From Chamaecrista fasciculata (lineage: Eukaryota; Streptophyta; Magnoliopsida; Fabales; Fabaceae), in assembly GCA_003254925.1 (NCBI GenBank), contig QANZ01027752.1, forward strand, positions 1 through 64,000: a DNA stretch of 64,000 nucleotides. The letters are read 5' to 3'. The translations under genes were made by a program, and so were the position numbers. The notes below the pieces were generated by a model. The model saw nothing but the letters and a program-made list of their open reading frames with translations, ran no database searches and was not told the DNA's origin. Positions 46,358-57,949 of this stretch are shown here, piece by piece. Each line of letters opens with the position of its first letter. Position 1 is the first letter of the stretch.

Positions 46358-47901
46358 ATGACAATTACTCACGATATTGATGACGATATATGTCTCGCTG
46401 ATTGTGCAACAACTCATATCATTCTTAAAAATGAGAAATATTTCTCATCATTAACTAAAATGGAGGCAAGAGTTAATATACTATATCAGGCGCAGTTAAT
46501 ATAATTGAAGGTTCTGGAAAAGCCATTTTTCAGTTACCTAATGGAACAAAATTTATTATAAAGGAAGTTTTATTGTCAACTAAATCCAGAAGGAATTTTT
46601 TAAGCTTGAAGGATATACGCAGTAATGATTTTCATATTGAGACAACTAATGAAAATAATATAGAGTACTATCTCTATATCACTACGACTGTCTCACGAGA
46701 AAATCGTATATTGGAAAAATTACCTGCATTATCCTCTGGATTGTATTTCACTCGTATTAGCACAATTGAAACCTATGTTGTAGTAAACCAGAAGTTTACT
46801 AATTCAAAGGATACGTTTTTAACTTGGCATGACCGGTTAGGCCATCCCGGATCTATAATGATGAGTAGAATTATTGAGAACTCTCATGGTCACCAGTTAA
46901 AGAACCAGAAGATTCTTTTATCTAATGAGTTCTCATGTGCTGCATGTTCTCAAGGAAAATTAATAATGAGACCATCACCAGTAAAAATTGGGAATGAATC
47001 TCCTGGGTTTCTCGAACGCATTCATGGAGATATATGTGGACCAGTAGTTCCACCTTGTGGACCATTTAAATATTTTATGGTGTTAATTGATGCATCTACT
47101 AGATGGTCACATGTTTGTTTATTATCATCACGTAATATGACATTTGCAAGATTGCTGGCTCAATTAATAAGATTGAGAGCACAATTTCCAGATTATTCTA
47201 TTAAAGCCATACGTCTTGATAATGCTGGTGAATTTACATCACAGACTTTTAATGACTATTGTATGTCAATTGGGATAAATGTAGAGCATCTTGTTGCTCA
47301 TGTTCACACACAAAATGGTCTTGCAGAATTACTTATTAAGCGCCTTCAATTATTTGCTAGACCATTACTCATGAGAACAAAACTTCCCATTCATGCATGG
47401 GGGCATGCTATTTTACATGCTGCAGCACTTATACGCATTAGACCAACAACGTATCATAAATTCTCCCCTATGCAATTGGCTTTGGGTCAGGAGCCTAATA
47501 TTTCCCATTTAAGAATTTTTGGATGCGCGGTTTATGTTCCAATTGCTCCACCACAGCGCACCAAAATGGGCCCTCAACGAAGATTGGGAATATACGTTGG
47601 GTTTGAATCTCCTTCAATTATAAAATATCTAGAACCTCAGACATCAATTATAAAATATCTAGAACCTCAGACAGGAGATCTGTTTACGGCACGTTTTGCC
47701 GATTGTCAATTTGATGAAAATAATTTCCCAACATTAGGGGGAGAAAAGAAACAGCTGGAACAACAAATTACTTGGCATGCACATTTATTAAATCAATTTG
47801 ATCCTCGTAAAAACAATGTGAACTGGAAGTTCAAAGAATTGTGCATTTGCAAAATATTGCAAATCAATTGCCAAATGCATTCACTGACCCAAAGAAAGTG
47901 A
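46358..47901 (+). pseudogene. Copia protease and integrase, frameshifted
   Basis: The first frame (46358 to about 46490) reads MTITHDIDDDICLADCATTH, the protease start, with DCA at the active-site position. A frameshift precedes the long ORF at 46573-47901. That ORF has gag-pre-integrase (TWHDRLGHPGS ... CAACSQGK, HHCC zinc site) and the integrase core with DICGP, LDNAGEF and the A-type C-terminal block (RIFGCAVYVP). A 10-residue segment, SIIKYLEPQT, is duplicated in tandem by a 30-bp repeat at 47614-47673. Near 47820 another frameshift separates it from the RT frame. Confidence 0.85.
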
Positions 47902-49936
47902 CCAAATCACATATTCCAGCTGTGAATGCTCCAAATCGTATAGAGGTCCCAGAAGGACCAAGAAATTCCATTGCAAATGGAAGTAACACACGCCTAAAGC
48001 GTGGTAGACCAATCGGTTCCAAAGATAAGATTCCTCGAAAACGAAAAGGAGCAACTAAACTTGATGATAATGGTCAAGGCGAGGAAACCAGTACAATGAA
48101 TGATAAAGAAGACATATCTAATGAAATATCTCCAGAAGAGATTCAGGTACCTCATAATGAAACAAATAATGAGATCTCGATAAATTACATTGATACTGGA
48201 AAAATATGGAACCGATGTGAAACTATTTTCGATAGTATTTTTGCATACAATATAGCGCTAGATGTTGTAAATGAAAATGAGGATCATGAACCGCAATCCG
48301 TTGAAGAATGTCAATGGAGAACAGATTGGCCAAATTGGAAAGATGCAATTCAAGCTGAATTAAACTCACTTAAAAAACGTGAAGTTTTTGGACCTATAGT
48401 TCGAACACCTGATGGTGTAAAACCAGTCGGGTATAGATGGGTCGTTGTACGAAAAAGAAATGAGAAAAATGAAATTGTGAGGTACAAAGCAAGACTTGTA
48501 GCTCAAGGTTTTACACAAAGACCTAGAATCGATTATGAGGAGGCTTATTCTCCAGTGGTGGATGCTATTACTTTTAGATTTTTGATAAGTCTGGCTGTTA
48601 ATAAAAGACTTGATATGCATCTGAGGGATGTTGTTACAGCCTACTTATATGGATCACTTGATAGTGATATATATATATATATATATGAAAATCCCTGAAG
48701 GATTTAAAATGCCTGAAATATGTAAGTCAAGTGATCGAGGTTTATACTCAATTAAATTGCAAAGATCGTTATATGGATTAAAACAATCCGGGCGCATGTG
48801 GTATAATCGCCTCAGTGAATATTTGCTACAAAAAGGGTACAAAAATGATTGGATTTGTCCATGTGTTTTTATAAAAAGATCTGAATCAGAATTTGTTATT
48901 ATTGCAGTATATGTTGATGATTTAAATATCATTGGAACCCCTAAATGTCTTTCAGAAGCAGTAATCCTCTTAAAAGAGGAATTTGAAATGAAAGACCTTG
49001 GAAAGACAAAATATTGTCTTGGTTTACAAATTGAACATTTAAAAGAGGGGGTATTTGTTCATCGATCAACATATGTTAAACGGGTCTTAGAACGTTTTTA
49101 CATGGACAAGGCTCATCCGTTAAGTACGCCTATGGTAGTAAGATCACTTGACGTGACGAAGGACCCTTTCCATCCCCAAGGGGAAGGTGAAGAACTACTT
49201 GGTCCTAATGTGCCATATCTTAGTGCTATTGGAGCCTTGATGTATCTAGCTAATGGCACAAGACCAGATATAGCTTTTTCAGTTAATTTGTTTGCAAGAT
49301 ATTGTTCTTCACCAACCAAACGACATTGGAAAGGAATTCAACATATTTTTAGATACCTTTGTGGAACAATTGATAAAGGTTTATTTTACTCAAATAAATC
49401 TAATTCATCATTAATTGGTTATGTCGATGCTGGTTATCTATCTGACCCTCACAAAGGGCGATCACAAACAGGCTATTTGTTTACATTTGGTGATACAGCT
49501 ATCTCTTGGCGTTCAACAAAACAAACTTTAGCGGCTACTTCATCAAATCATGCTGAGTTACTTGCAATTCATGAAGCAAGTCGTGAATGTGTATGGTTGA
49601 GATCCATTACTCAACATATTGTTGAGATCCATTACTCAACATATTCATCAGTCGTGTGGTCTGTCATCTCATGAGAAGCATCCGACAATATTGTATGAAG
49701 ACAATGCTGCTTGTATTGCTCAACTAAAATACGGCTATATCAAAGGCGACCGAACTAAACATATTTTGCCAAAATTCTTCTTTACTCATGATCTTCAAAA
49801 AGATGGTGAAATTAATGTTCAACAAGTTCGTTCAAGTGATAATTTAGCAGATTTGTTCACTAAGGCGTTACCAACTACACCATTTGAGAAGCTCGTTTAT
49901 CGAATTGGTATGCGCCGATTAAAAGATCTTCAGTGA
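47841..49936 (+). pseudogene. Copia reverse transcriptase and RNase H, frameshifted
   Basis: The frame 47841-48698 carries the linker (KRGRPIGSKDK) and the RT start (WVVVRKRNEKNEIVRYKARL, RPRIDYEEAYSPVV). A TA microsatellite at about 48666-48687 shifts it into 48628-49674. That frame holds the RT (LYGLKQSGRMWYNRL), the catalytic box YVDDL (48910-48924), and RNase H start. A 25-bp tandem duplication (49596-49620, 49621-49645) shifts the frame again, and RNase H ends in 49646-49936 (ILYEDNAACIAQL, GDRTKHI, LADLFTKALP). Catalytic residues are kept, so decay is recent. Confidence 0.87.
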
Positions 49937-50073
49937 TATGATAATGAGGAGGAGATACGCGCTGCACTCTTTTTTCCTTCACCATGGTTTTGTCCCACTG
50001 GGTTATCCTGGTAAGGTTTTTAATGAGGCATCCTTTAATGCGTATCAATAAATCGTGAATATTCAAGGGGGAG

Positions 50074-50351
50074 TGTTGTAAATAATTATGTTTGTGAATA
50101 TTCACATTTGTCTCTTGGTATTCTCCGTGTTTAGAAGTTTGAGTTTTCCCTTAGTTTCTCTATGCACATGAATATCTTATCCTTTCATAATGTACATTAA
50201 TTTAGATTCATCTCTCTTGTATATCCTTTAGCCTATAAATAGAGGCTTTAGGGTTTGATGTAACTAAGCAATTTCAGTTGGATAATAAGAATTACACTCC
50301 TCCTACTTTTCTCTCAACTTTGAGTACTCTTATACCATAAATTTTACAACA
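50074..50351 (+). repeat. 3' LTR of the short-LTR copia element (278 bp)
   Basis: TGTTGTAAATAATTATG...TTTTACAACA, with a TGTTGTAAA/TTTACAACA inverted terminal repeat, follows a purine-rich tract. CCTATAAATAGAGGC near 50233 is a clear TATA box. Confidence 0.88.
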
Positions 50352-50424
50352 ATTTTGATTTCTTTCTTTTTCTTTTTCTTTTTATCAATGAAGACATTTT
50401 GATTTCAAAGATCATCATGAAAGG

Positions 50425-51283
50425 CAAGGTTTTTAAAACTAGATCGGCCATTGAATCGGCGGAAATAATGATTCAAGGTCCAATAGTTCAATTAGGGTCG
50501 GACTATTTTTAAATTAATTAATTAATTAATAATATATTAATAAATAATAGACCAATAAAATAATAAATTACTAATCATAATTTAAAAAAATTCTATATAT
50601 AATAAAATTCAAATTTAAAACGTCATAATTAAGTTAATAAATAGTCATTATAATATAAACATAGTCAAATTAACACAATAAAAAAATAAACCAACAAGGA
50701 AATAAACCATAATTATGCCAAACAATAAAAAAGAAATAAACCACCAACAAGGAAATAATTCACATTTAAGCTAAAAAAAAAGGAAATAAACTACAATAAA
50801 GAAATAAACACAAAAAGGAAATAAACATTCATCCTAATTAGAAATAAAGACCATTTTTTTTATCAACAACCCACATTTTAGAACAAAGAGGACAACTGCA
50901 AAACAGTGCAGCGGAGAAAAGGAAACATAGCAAGGGCGATGACGATGGAAGACAAATTTCAGATTAGTGGTGGTAACGGAGCAGTGGCGAAGAGGAAAGA
51001 CGATGGAAGACGAATTTTAGAGCATGAAGGAACAACAACGAAGAGGAAAGAAATAGAGCAGCAACGATCGATGATGCTATTGCTATGACGACTAACTGAA
51101 GAGTGAAAGCACGGTGAAACAACAATCCAGTTTTTTTTTTTTTCGAATTTCATTAGCAATTGAAAAAAAAATTCTGAACCGCTATAACCTTCTAAACTGC
51201 CGGTTTATTCCAATTCTCTTGGTTCTTGGCTAGTTTCGCGGTCCAGTTGAACTGGCCGGTCCGGTCCAATTTTTTAATCCATA
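50425..51283. mobile_element. hAT-type non-autonomous element (859 bp)
   Basis: The left end CAAGGTTTTTAAAACTAGAT pairs with the right end TTTTTTAATCCATA. The subterminal CGGCC and GGCCGGTCCGG stretches match the element at 58716. Flanks ATGAAAGG (50417-50424) and ATCAAAGG (51284-51291) form an 8-bp duplication with one mismatch, the hAT size. The internal ORF at 50906-51088 is not recognised. Confidence 0.65.
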
Positions 51284-52200
51284 ATCAAAGGTACTACAGC
51301 CTCACTGTTTTGGAAAAGCCAAAGACATTTTTTTTTTAAAAAAAAATCATGCCGTATTTTTCAGATGATAACCAAAGACTAATCTTCTTTGAGGCGTAGA
51401 AATCATCGAAATGAGTTTTGCCTCTATCAATAAAGTCTTTTCCATACATATAATTTGGATTAAACTCGAGATACCATGCGTAAGAAATTCAACTATTTAC
51501 CAATTGCGCTAGACTTTGTTAATAAAGCAAAAGACATTTTGATTTAATTCCAAGTATTGAGCCAATTTATTTAATTGAGGTTTCTTAATAATTTATCCTA
51601 AAAATTTAAGTAGTGACTTATAGTTGATTTACAATAATTAGAAGACATACATAACCGTTTTTTTTAGGTGAAGAAGACATACATAACCTTTTATAATAAA
51701 GAGATAAGTCTATCAATAATTAACCGTCATGTTTATAAATAATTAATGCCAGTTAATGATGCAATTTGAGCATTGTATACAATTAGTAACGTGATTTTAT
51801 ATACAATTTTGAATGGTTAAAAAAGTTTATTATTATTATTTTTTATCATTAAATTACTTAAAAAAAATAGAGATTATGTCATATTTCAATTTATATGTAA
51901 TTATATGCATACCCCAAGTTACATATTAGAATTTCTCATTTATTTAATTAAAAAGTATGCTTGACAATTATCCACAATTACAACTAACATATATGCCTAT
52001 TAAAAATACAAATAATCATGTCCACTGATTGAAATTAATTTCCAAATTTAAACTCATTTCTTCTAATTCTTTTTTAAATTTGATAAATGTTAGTTGGTTG
52101 TATATTTATTATAATTTTATGATTCATAATATTATTTTTTATTTAATACCTTTGAATTTCATATCCAAATTGATTCATTAAAAATAATCAGTTCAATACA
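51284..52200. other. AT-rich spacer, no gene seen
   Basis: It contains a stretch near 51455-51525 (ACCAATTGCGCTAGAC) that recalls dispersed plant repeats, and long A/T runs. No coding region. Confidence 0.4.
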
Positions 52201-52202
52201 AN

Positions 52203-52288
52203 CTAAGACCTAGGCGTTTAAAGTTTTTTTTTTTAATTTACAGTTTTTCATGCTTTCGCTGCCTTAGGCGCCCTGTGAATTCCCAACA
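52203..52288 (+). repeat. Copia LTR 3' end fused to the CACTA transposase frame
   Basis: TTTCGCTGCCTTAGGCGCC...AATTCCCAACA resembles the LTR end at 4150-4179. It starts at a single-N contig join (52202) and ends exactly where the transposase reading frame begins. Confidence 0.65.
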
Positions 52289-54694
52289 AAAAGTTGGATT
52301 GATAAACCAATCAAATCAACAGAATTTTTAAATGGGATAGTGCAATTCCTTGATTTTGCTTTTTCCAATGCATCTATAAATGGAAAAATTTTGTGTCCTT
52401 GCGCTAACTGTGGATTTCAACGTGCGGAGAATAGAGTTGAAGTGTTTAGTCATTTACTTCAAAAGGGGTTTCCTAGCAAATATAGAACTTGGTATATGCA
52501 TGGGGAAAAAGATGAAGAACCCAATGTGGAACCAATAGCCCGCCTACAAGAAGAACCACCTAGACAATACCCAATGCATGACATGTTAAATGATATATTT
52601 GGTGTCTTTGAGGAACCTAATCCACCAAATGATGCCCCTGATGACTTTATTAGGAGCCCAAGAGAAGCTAACAATGAAGAGTTAGATAAAATGAAAGAAT
52701 TATTACGAGAGGGAAATCAAGAACTTTTTGAAGGTTCCACAAAGTATACCAAATTATCTTTTATTGTTCGTTTGTATCACATCAAAGTTCTTTGTGGTGC
52801 AACAGACAAAGTAATGTCAATGATCATTGACCTTTTAAAAGATGCATTTGAGCATGCTAACTTGCCTGCGTCATTTTATGAGGCAAAAAAGCTGATTAAG
52901 GGCTTAGGTCTTAGCTATGATAAGATACATGCATGTCCATCTGATTGCATGTTGTATTGGGGACCTGATGAAGCTTTGGAGAAATGCAAAGTCTGTGGTA
53001 TATCTAGGTGGAAGTTAGATGAAGATGAAGATGGAGATGTTGGAAGTGATTTGATGAATGATCCAGAAAAGAAGAAGAAGAAGAAGAAGAAGAAGAAGAA
53101 GAAACCAGCCAAGATATTACGTTATTTCCCACATATTCCTAGGTTGCGTCGTTTGTATATGTCTTCTAAAACTGCAAAGCAAATGAAATGGCATGCTTTA
53201 GAAGGCAATCCAGACAATTTGTTAAGGCATCCTAGGGATAGTAAAGCATGGAAGGAATTTGACTTGAGATACCCAAACTTTGCATCAGACCCACGGAATG
53301 TACGCCTTGCTTTAGCTACTGATGGATTTAATCCATTTGGAATGCTTAGTGCAAATAATAGCATTTGGCCTGTTATGTTGTATACTTATAACACTGCTCC
53401 ATGGGATTGCATGAAACAAAGTTCTCTTATCATGTCAATGATAATACCAGGTCCTAAGATGCCCGGGAATAAAATTGATGTATACTTGCAGCCCCTTGTT
53501 GCAAAGTTATTACAATTATGGAATGGTGTAGAAGCTTATGATTCTTCTACAAATGAAACTTTCCAATTGCATGCTGCATTGATGTGGACCATTAGTGACT
53601 TTCCTGGCTATGATAACTTATCTGGTTGGAACACACATACACTATGTGCTTGCCCGTTATGTAATTTTAAAACAGAATCTAAACGATTGAAGTTTGGTAA
53701 GAAAAATTGTTTTATGGGACATCGTCGATTTTTACCCCATGGTCATCCCCTCAGGGACAATTCAGCTGATTTTGATGGTTCAGTTGAGCTTAGAAATGCT
53801 CCTGTTCAACTATCTGGTCCACTCATCTTAAAACAAATTGAGGAAAGTCGCAAAAGGCCTCGAGATGAAGGGACAAGTGGGAGTAGACAACCTGAACAAT
53901 GGAAAAAAAGAAGCATCTTTTGGGACCTACCTTATTGGCAATATAATTCTATTCGACACTGTCTAGATATGATGCACATAGAGAAGAATGTTTGTGAAAA
54001 TGTTTTGTTCACAGTGCTTGATGACAAAAAGAAGACAAAGGACAATCTCCAAGCACGTAAAGACTTGCAAGAAATGGGAATTAGGGAGAAGCTTCATCCT
54101 GATCCTAACACTTCCAAGATTCCTGATGCATGTTTCAAAATGAAGTTGAAAGAGAAAGAAATTTTTCTAAAAATCCTCGGAAGTGTTGTAGTTCCAGATG
54201 GGTATTCTTCAAACATTGCTAGATGTTTTGGAGATAAAAAGCTCAAAGTATTCGGTCTCAAAAGCCATGATTCACACATTCTCATGGAGCATCTTCTTCC
54301 AATAGCTTTTAGAAAAACTCTTCCAAAAGAGGTTACTTCAGTGTTGATTGAGTTGTCTAACTATTTTAGAGAATTATCATGCAAAGTTTTGGATACCAAA
54401 CGCTTAGAAATTCTTCAACAAAGAATACCACTGGTGCTTTGTCATATGGAAATGATATTCCCTCCATCGTTTTTCACTATTATGGTTCATTTGGTCATCC
54501 ATCTTGTTGAGGAAGTGATGGTTGCTGGTCCAGTTCAATTTCGATGGATGTATCCCATACTATATATGGATGTATCCCATCTGATTATAAACTATGGCAA
54601 ATGTCACTACAAGTTACTGTCAACTCTGTCGTTTAGTATCAACTTGCGGATTAATACTTACATACCATTGAAAATGTTTGAAAAATATGCGTAG
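52289..54694 (+). pseudogene. CACTA TNP2-like transposase, 5'-truncated and C-terminally altered
   Basis: Cut-and-paste transposase of CACTA elements (nuclear, DNA-binding). The frame is open upstream to 52289 (KSWIDKPIKSTEFLNGIVQF), so the true start lay further left and is lost. Order: transposase-associated zinc region (CPCANCGFQ, YMHGE), spacer, CX2C-type segment (CKVCGISRWK), a Lys run from an AAG microsatellite (53070-53104), then the TNP2 core (HALEGNPDNLLRHPRDSKAW, LALATDGFNPFGMLS, WDLPYW, DMMHIEKNVCENV). After QFRWMYP the usual continuation is replaced by unrelated residues with a repeated ATGGATGTATCCCAT (54544, 54568), which implies an internal deletion or insertion. Confidence 0.87.
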
Positions 54695-54953
54695 TCTCTG
54701 AGCTGGCAATTGGGCTGATTTTCTAGTGAAGTCTCTGCTTTTTTGTATGAAGTCTATGCTTTGATAAAAGTATTGTTGTTAATTAAGTATAGTAGTAGTG
54801 TACTTCATATCTGGCTAGCTACTCAACTTGGCCTTCATGATCTTTCAATTATTCTGAACATGTATGTCAACTGATACCTTTTTTAGAATCTATATATAGC
54901 ATTGTCTTCTCAAACTTCCTTTTATCAAGTTAGTAATGAGATGCTAATTTCTT

Positions 54954-55325
54954 TTGTCGGCTAAAATTTCAGAAAATCTAGCAGAAGATCAAGAGCGTGC
55001 AGCTTTGTTGGGTGTACCTTCACAGATTTTTGCTGAACCAAATGATGCAATAGGAAAAGCATTGGGACCTGAACGTCACGGTCGTGTTCGTGGCATGGGA
55101 GTAGGTCTTTGTCCCTCTGGTGTGTTTGGATTGCAAGCTTCTTTGGTTAACTCAAGGAAGACTAATATCTCTAGTGGCAATGCACCTCAAAATTGTGTTG
55201 AAGAGTTGATGAAGACCAAGGCAGAACTTTCACAAACTCAAACTAAGTTGAGCACTCTTTACAAGTTCTTACAAGATAAGTTTGGCTCCGAAGTTCCAAA
55301 TCTTGATGATGTTCAACAACTTTAG
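54954..55325 (+). pseudogene. C-terminal part of the second CACTA protein
   Basis: A 123-codon frame preceded by an acceptor-like TTTCAG (about 54966-54971). It contains ALGPERHGRVRGMGVGLCPS, recognisable as the plant transposase (Ptta/En/Spm) family tail, and a Gln/Leu-rich coiled-coil-like end (ELMKTKAELSQTQTKLSTLY). It is probably the last exon of the TNPA-like gene, whose upstream exons are missing. Confidence 0.7.
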
Positions 55326-55357
55326 TCATGATTTTTCATCCTAGCTACATGATGGGT

Positions 55358-55520
55358 GATGTATGGTTTTTGAGATATTACTTAAATTAGGATCAATGGT
55401 TTTTGGGATATTACTTAAGTTAGGATCTATAGTTTTTGGGATATTACTTTAAGTTAGGATCTATGGTTTTTGGTTTTACTTAAATTAGGATCTATGTATT
55501 TTGATTTTAGTTAAATTAGG
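55358..55520. repeat. Imperfect tandem repeat, about 45-50 bp units
   Basis: TTAGGATCTATGGTTTTTGG-type units occur about four times with small changes, inside the CACTA element downstream of its ORFs. Confidence 0.7.
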
Positions 55521-55687
55521 AACTATATATATGCATATTTTGTTTCATCTTAAAAAGTAGTTGTGAATTTGGTTGAATATTATTTTGAATATGCAGTATG
55601 AGTATTATATTTTTATTACTATCTTGAGTATTCAAAAGTGATGTAGCTTGCTTTAAATTTTTTTAAAAAAAAAATTCCTTAAACTTA

Positions 55688-56124
55688 GCCACGGTAATAA
55701 GCGTACCTAATATGGTGAACTAAAATGCAGCCAAAATGTTTGCCACGGTTAAAAGCGTGGCTATCCTTGCGGGTGCACATAACTAACTAATTTAGCCACG
55801 GTCATGGCCGTGGCTATTTGTTTCGAGAACAGTAACTGAAACGATTTTACCACGCTGACTACCGTGGCTAAATGTAACAATCATTGGGGTGGGGAAATTG
55901 AATCAAATTTAGTGACGTTCATTACCGTGGTAAACTATCGTTTAGCCACGCTTATTACCGTGCCTAAGAAAATGTTACCACGGCCATGAATACCGTGGCA
56001 AACCTTAAAAGGCGACGCCACGTTTGCCACGGTAGGGCCTACCGTGGCTAACATTTTTGGCGACGGTAATTTCTGCTCTTAGCCACGGTAAAGGCCGTGG
56101 CTAAACGCCGTTTTTTTTGTAGTG
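55688..56124. repeat. CACTA subterminal repeat region and right TIR
   Basis: About ten GCCACGGT/ACCGTGGC motifs in both orientations, some forming hairpins (56026-56048; 56081-56102), lead to the terminal TTTTTTTTGTAGTG. Such arrays are binding sites for the TNPA-type protein in En/Spm; transfer of that role to this motif is inference. Confidence 0.8.
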
Positions 56125-56216
56125 TAAAGTGCTAAACAATATATAATTGGGGAGATCACTTTTATTGGACTAAAAAAAATAATAATAAGAAGGAGTGTTT
56201 GCTATAGAAAGTTATA

Positions 56217-56593
56217 GTTAAAGGTATTAATTTTATTCCTAAACTTTACATTAATTGTCAATTTTTTCGTCAATCTTATTTCGCTGTCAATTTGGTCCTC
56301 CAATGTTTCACATTCTGGTCAATTTTATCCTTTGTTCTTACTTTAACCAAATATTATTGACAAAATCTACGTGACTAATGATATATAATGTAAAATTGAT
56401 AGAAAAAGAAACTCAAATCCTAAGTCAAATTGAAAAACATGATACAGTCTGTCGGTAATTTATTGAAAGAAGTTACTTAAATAATAAAATTGACTAAAAT
56501 GTGAAACATTGGGGATGAAATTGACAGCATAAAAGATTGTGAACAAAATTGACAATTGATGTAAAGTTTGAGGATGAAATTAGAACTTTTGCC
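56217..56593. mobile_element. Mutator-like foldback MITE (377 bp)
   Basis: The left arm TTAAAGGTATTAATTTTATT pairs with the right end GAAATTAGAACTTTTGCC. Flanks AAAGTTATA (56208-56216) and AAAGTTAGA (56594-56602) match in 8 of 9 bases. Arms are homologous to those at 27591-28179. Confidence 0.75.
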
Positions 56594-56649
56594 AAAGTTA
56601 GATTTCTCCAACAATACTCAAATTTTCTTTTGTTATTGAAATACCCTTT

Positions 56650-57000
56650 TTGGTCCCTAAACTTTACACCAAGTGTCAATTTCATCTCCAATTGTTATTT
56701 TGCAATCAATTTCGTTCCCGATGTTTCACATTTTGGTCAATTTTATCTTTTAGCCAACTTCTTTCAATAAATTAATAACAACAAATTTCATCATGTTTAT
56801 CAATCATAATTAGGAGTTAGATTTTTTTCTTATCAATTTTACATTACATGTCGCCGGTCACTTAGATTCGGTCGTTCATATTTATTTAAACTAAGAGAAA
56901 AAAATAAAATTGACCATAATGTAAAATATTGAGGTCTAAATTGACTGCAAAAAAACAGATTGGGGACAAAATTGACCGTTGATATAGTTTGGAGACCAAG
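56650..57000. mobile_element. Foldback MITE related to the 27591 family
   Basis: The arms TTTGGTCCCTAAACTTTAC and GATATAGTTTGGAGACCAA pair, with internal GTCAATTT/AAATTGAC blocks. Ends lack the GGCAAAAG motif and no target duplication was found. Confidence 0.55.
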
Positions 57001-57039
57001 AGGAAGCTACAACTCAAGCCCGCCGTTGGATTTCAGATC

Positions 57040-57330
57040 TGAGGATTTCTTCACAATGATGATAGTGGTGGTGGTGTTGCCGCTGATGGTGGTGGTTGTC
57101 GCCGGAGGTAAGCCAAAAAATTTGAACGACACCGGAAGTTACAGTGAGGGGTGACCAACAATAATTCTCAATCCTCAACAGCAACGACGATGGTGGTGTT
57201 TTTGTTGCTGGTGGTGGTGGTTGTCGCTGAAGGTAAGCCAATAAATGTGACCGGCGCTGGAAGTTAGGGTTCAAGAAGAAGAAGAAAAAGAAGTTAGGAT
57301 TGAAGAAGAAGAAGATGAAGAAAGGGGAGT
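57040..57330. repeat. GGTGGT-rich tandem duplication and GAA tract
   Basis: A block of about 130 bp with GATGGTGGTGGTTGTCGCCG (57084) recurs as TGGTGGTGGTTGTCGCTGAA (57213), each followed by GTAAGCCAA. A (GAA)n tract follows (57275-57325). ORFs across it are low complexity. Confidence 0.6.
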
Positions 57331-57949
57331 TGTGTTCGTTAATTTTTTTTTTAAAAAAATTTTGGTGCTTTTGGTGCAAATTAGACTAAAATCTCTATTT
57401 ATGTTATTTTTCTTAAAATTTGATCCGATTTTAAAATGAAAATGATCTTAATGTAAAAAAGTAAAATTTTTGGGGAAGGAAAGTTAGTTTTCCTCATTCT
57501 TAGCTGAAAAATTGGATGAAAAAGAGCGAAGGGCTAATGGTGAAACTTTTTAGAAACTTGAGGGACCAAAATGAAACAAAAAAAAAACTTGAGGAACCAA
57601 AATGGAACTTTGAGCAAACTTGAGGAACCAGAAAAAGACTTTGGCCATTTAAATATACTAAATTTAGTTTAAAATTTTTAGAAATTAGAAACCCGATAGT
57701 TTAAAATTTTAATAATTGTTATATTTGTGATCGACACATTTTTATATGTTTGTGATAAAAATTTGAGAGAAAACGAAATTAAAATTTTTTACATGACTTC
57801 TTATTTTGACATTGTAATATAAGACTTACGACTAAGAAAATAATAATTGATAGAGATATAACCTTTAAAAATAAATTTTATATTTAGAACCTACTCATCA
57901 CAATAAATCCAACAAAATACATTTTGTCAAGAAATTATATTTCTAGAAT

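Larger units (their letters stand above)
45157..50351 (+). mobile_element. Short-LTR Ty1-copia element, 5' LTR lost in gap
   Basis: Gag (45157-46185), spacer, protease-integrase (46358-47901), RT-RNase H (47841-49936), polypurine tract (about 50064-50073, TCAAGGGGGAG) and a 278-bp 3' LTR (50074-50351). It is a different lineage from the 2-kb-LTR family, as judged by LTR length and protein. Coding regions are far better preserved, but one nonsense codon and several frameshifts remain, so it is probably inactive as it stands. The TSD cannot be checked. Confidence 0.88.
52289..56124 (+). mobile_element. CACTA (En/Spm) transposon, 5' part missing, internally deleted
   Basis: A TNP2-type transposase frame (52289-54694), a second ORF (54954-55325), tandem repeats, subterminal GCCACGGT repeats (55688-56102), and the right terminal repeat, which reads CACTACAAAAAAAACGGCG on the minus strand and ends at 56124. 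TAA at 56125-56127 would be the 3-bp target duplication. The left terminus is lost at the LTR/contig join, so it cannot move by itself now. Confidence 0.87.

Noticed and set aside
51455..51525. tRNA-like stretch (ACCAATTGCGCTAGAC)
   Set aside because: No cloverleaf with acceptor pairing or intact A and B boxes can be drawn; more likely a degraded dispersed repeat.
52915..53112. 65-codon ORF with a poly-Phe run
   Set aside because: It is the complement of the AAG microsatellite within the CACTA transposase.
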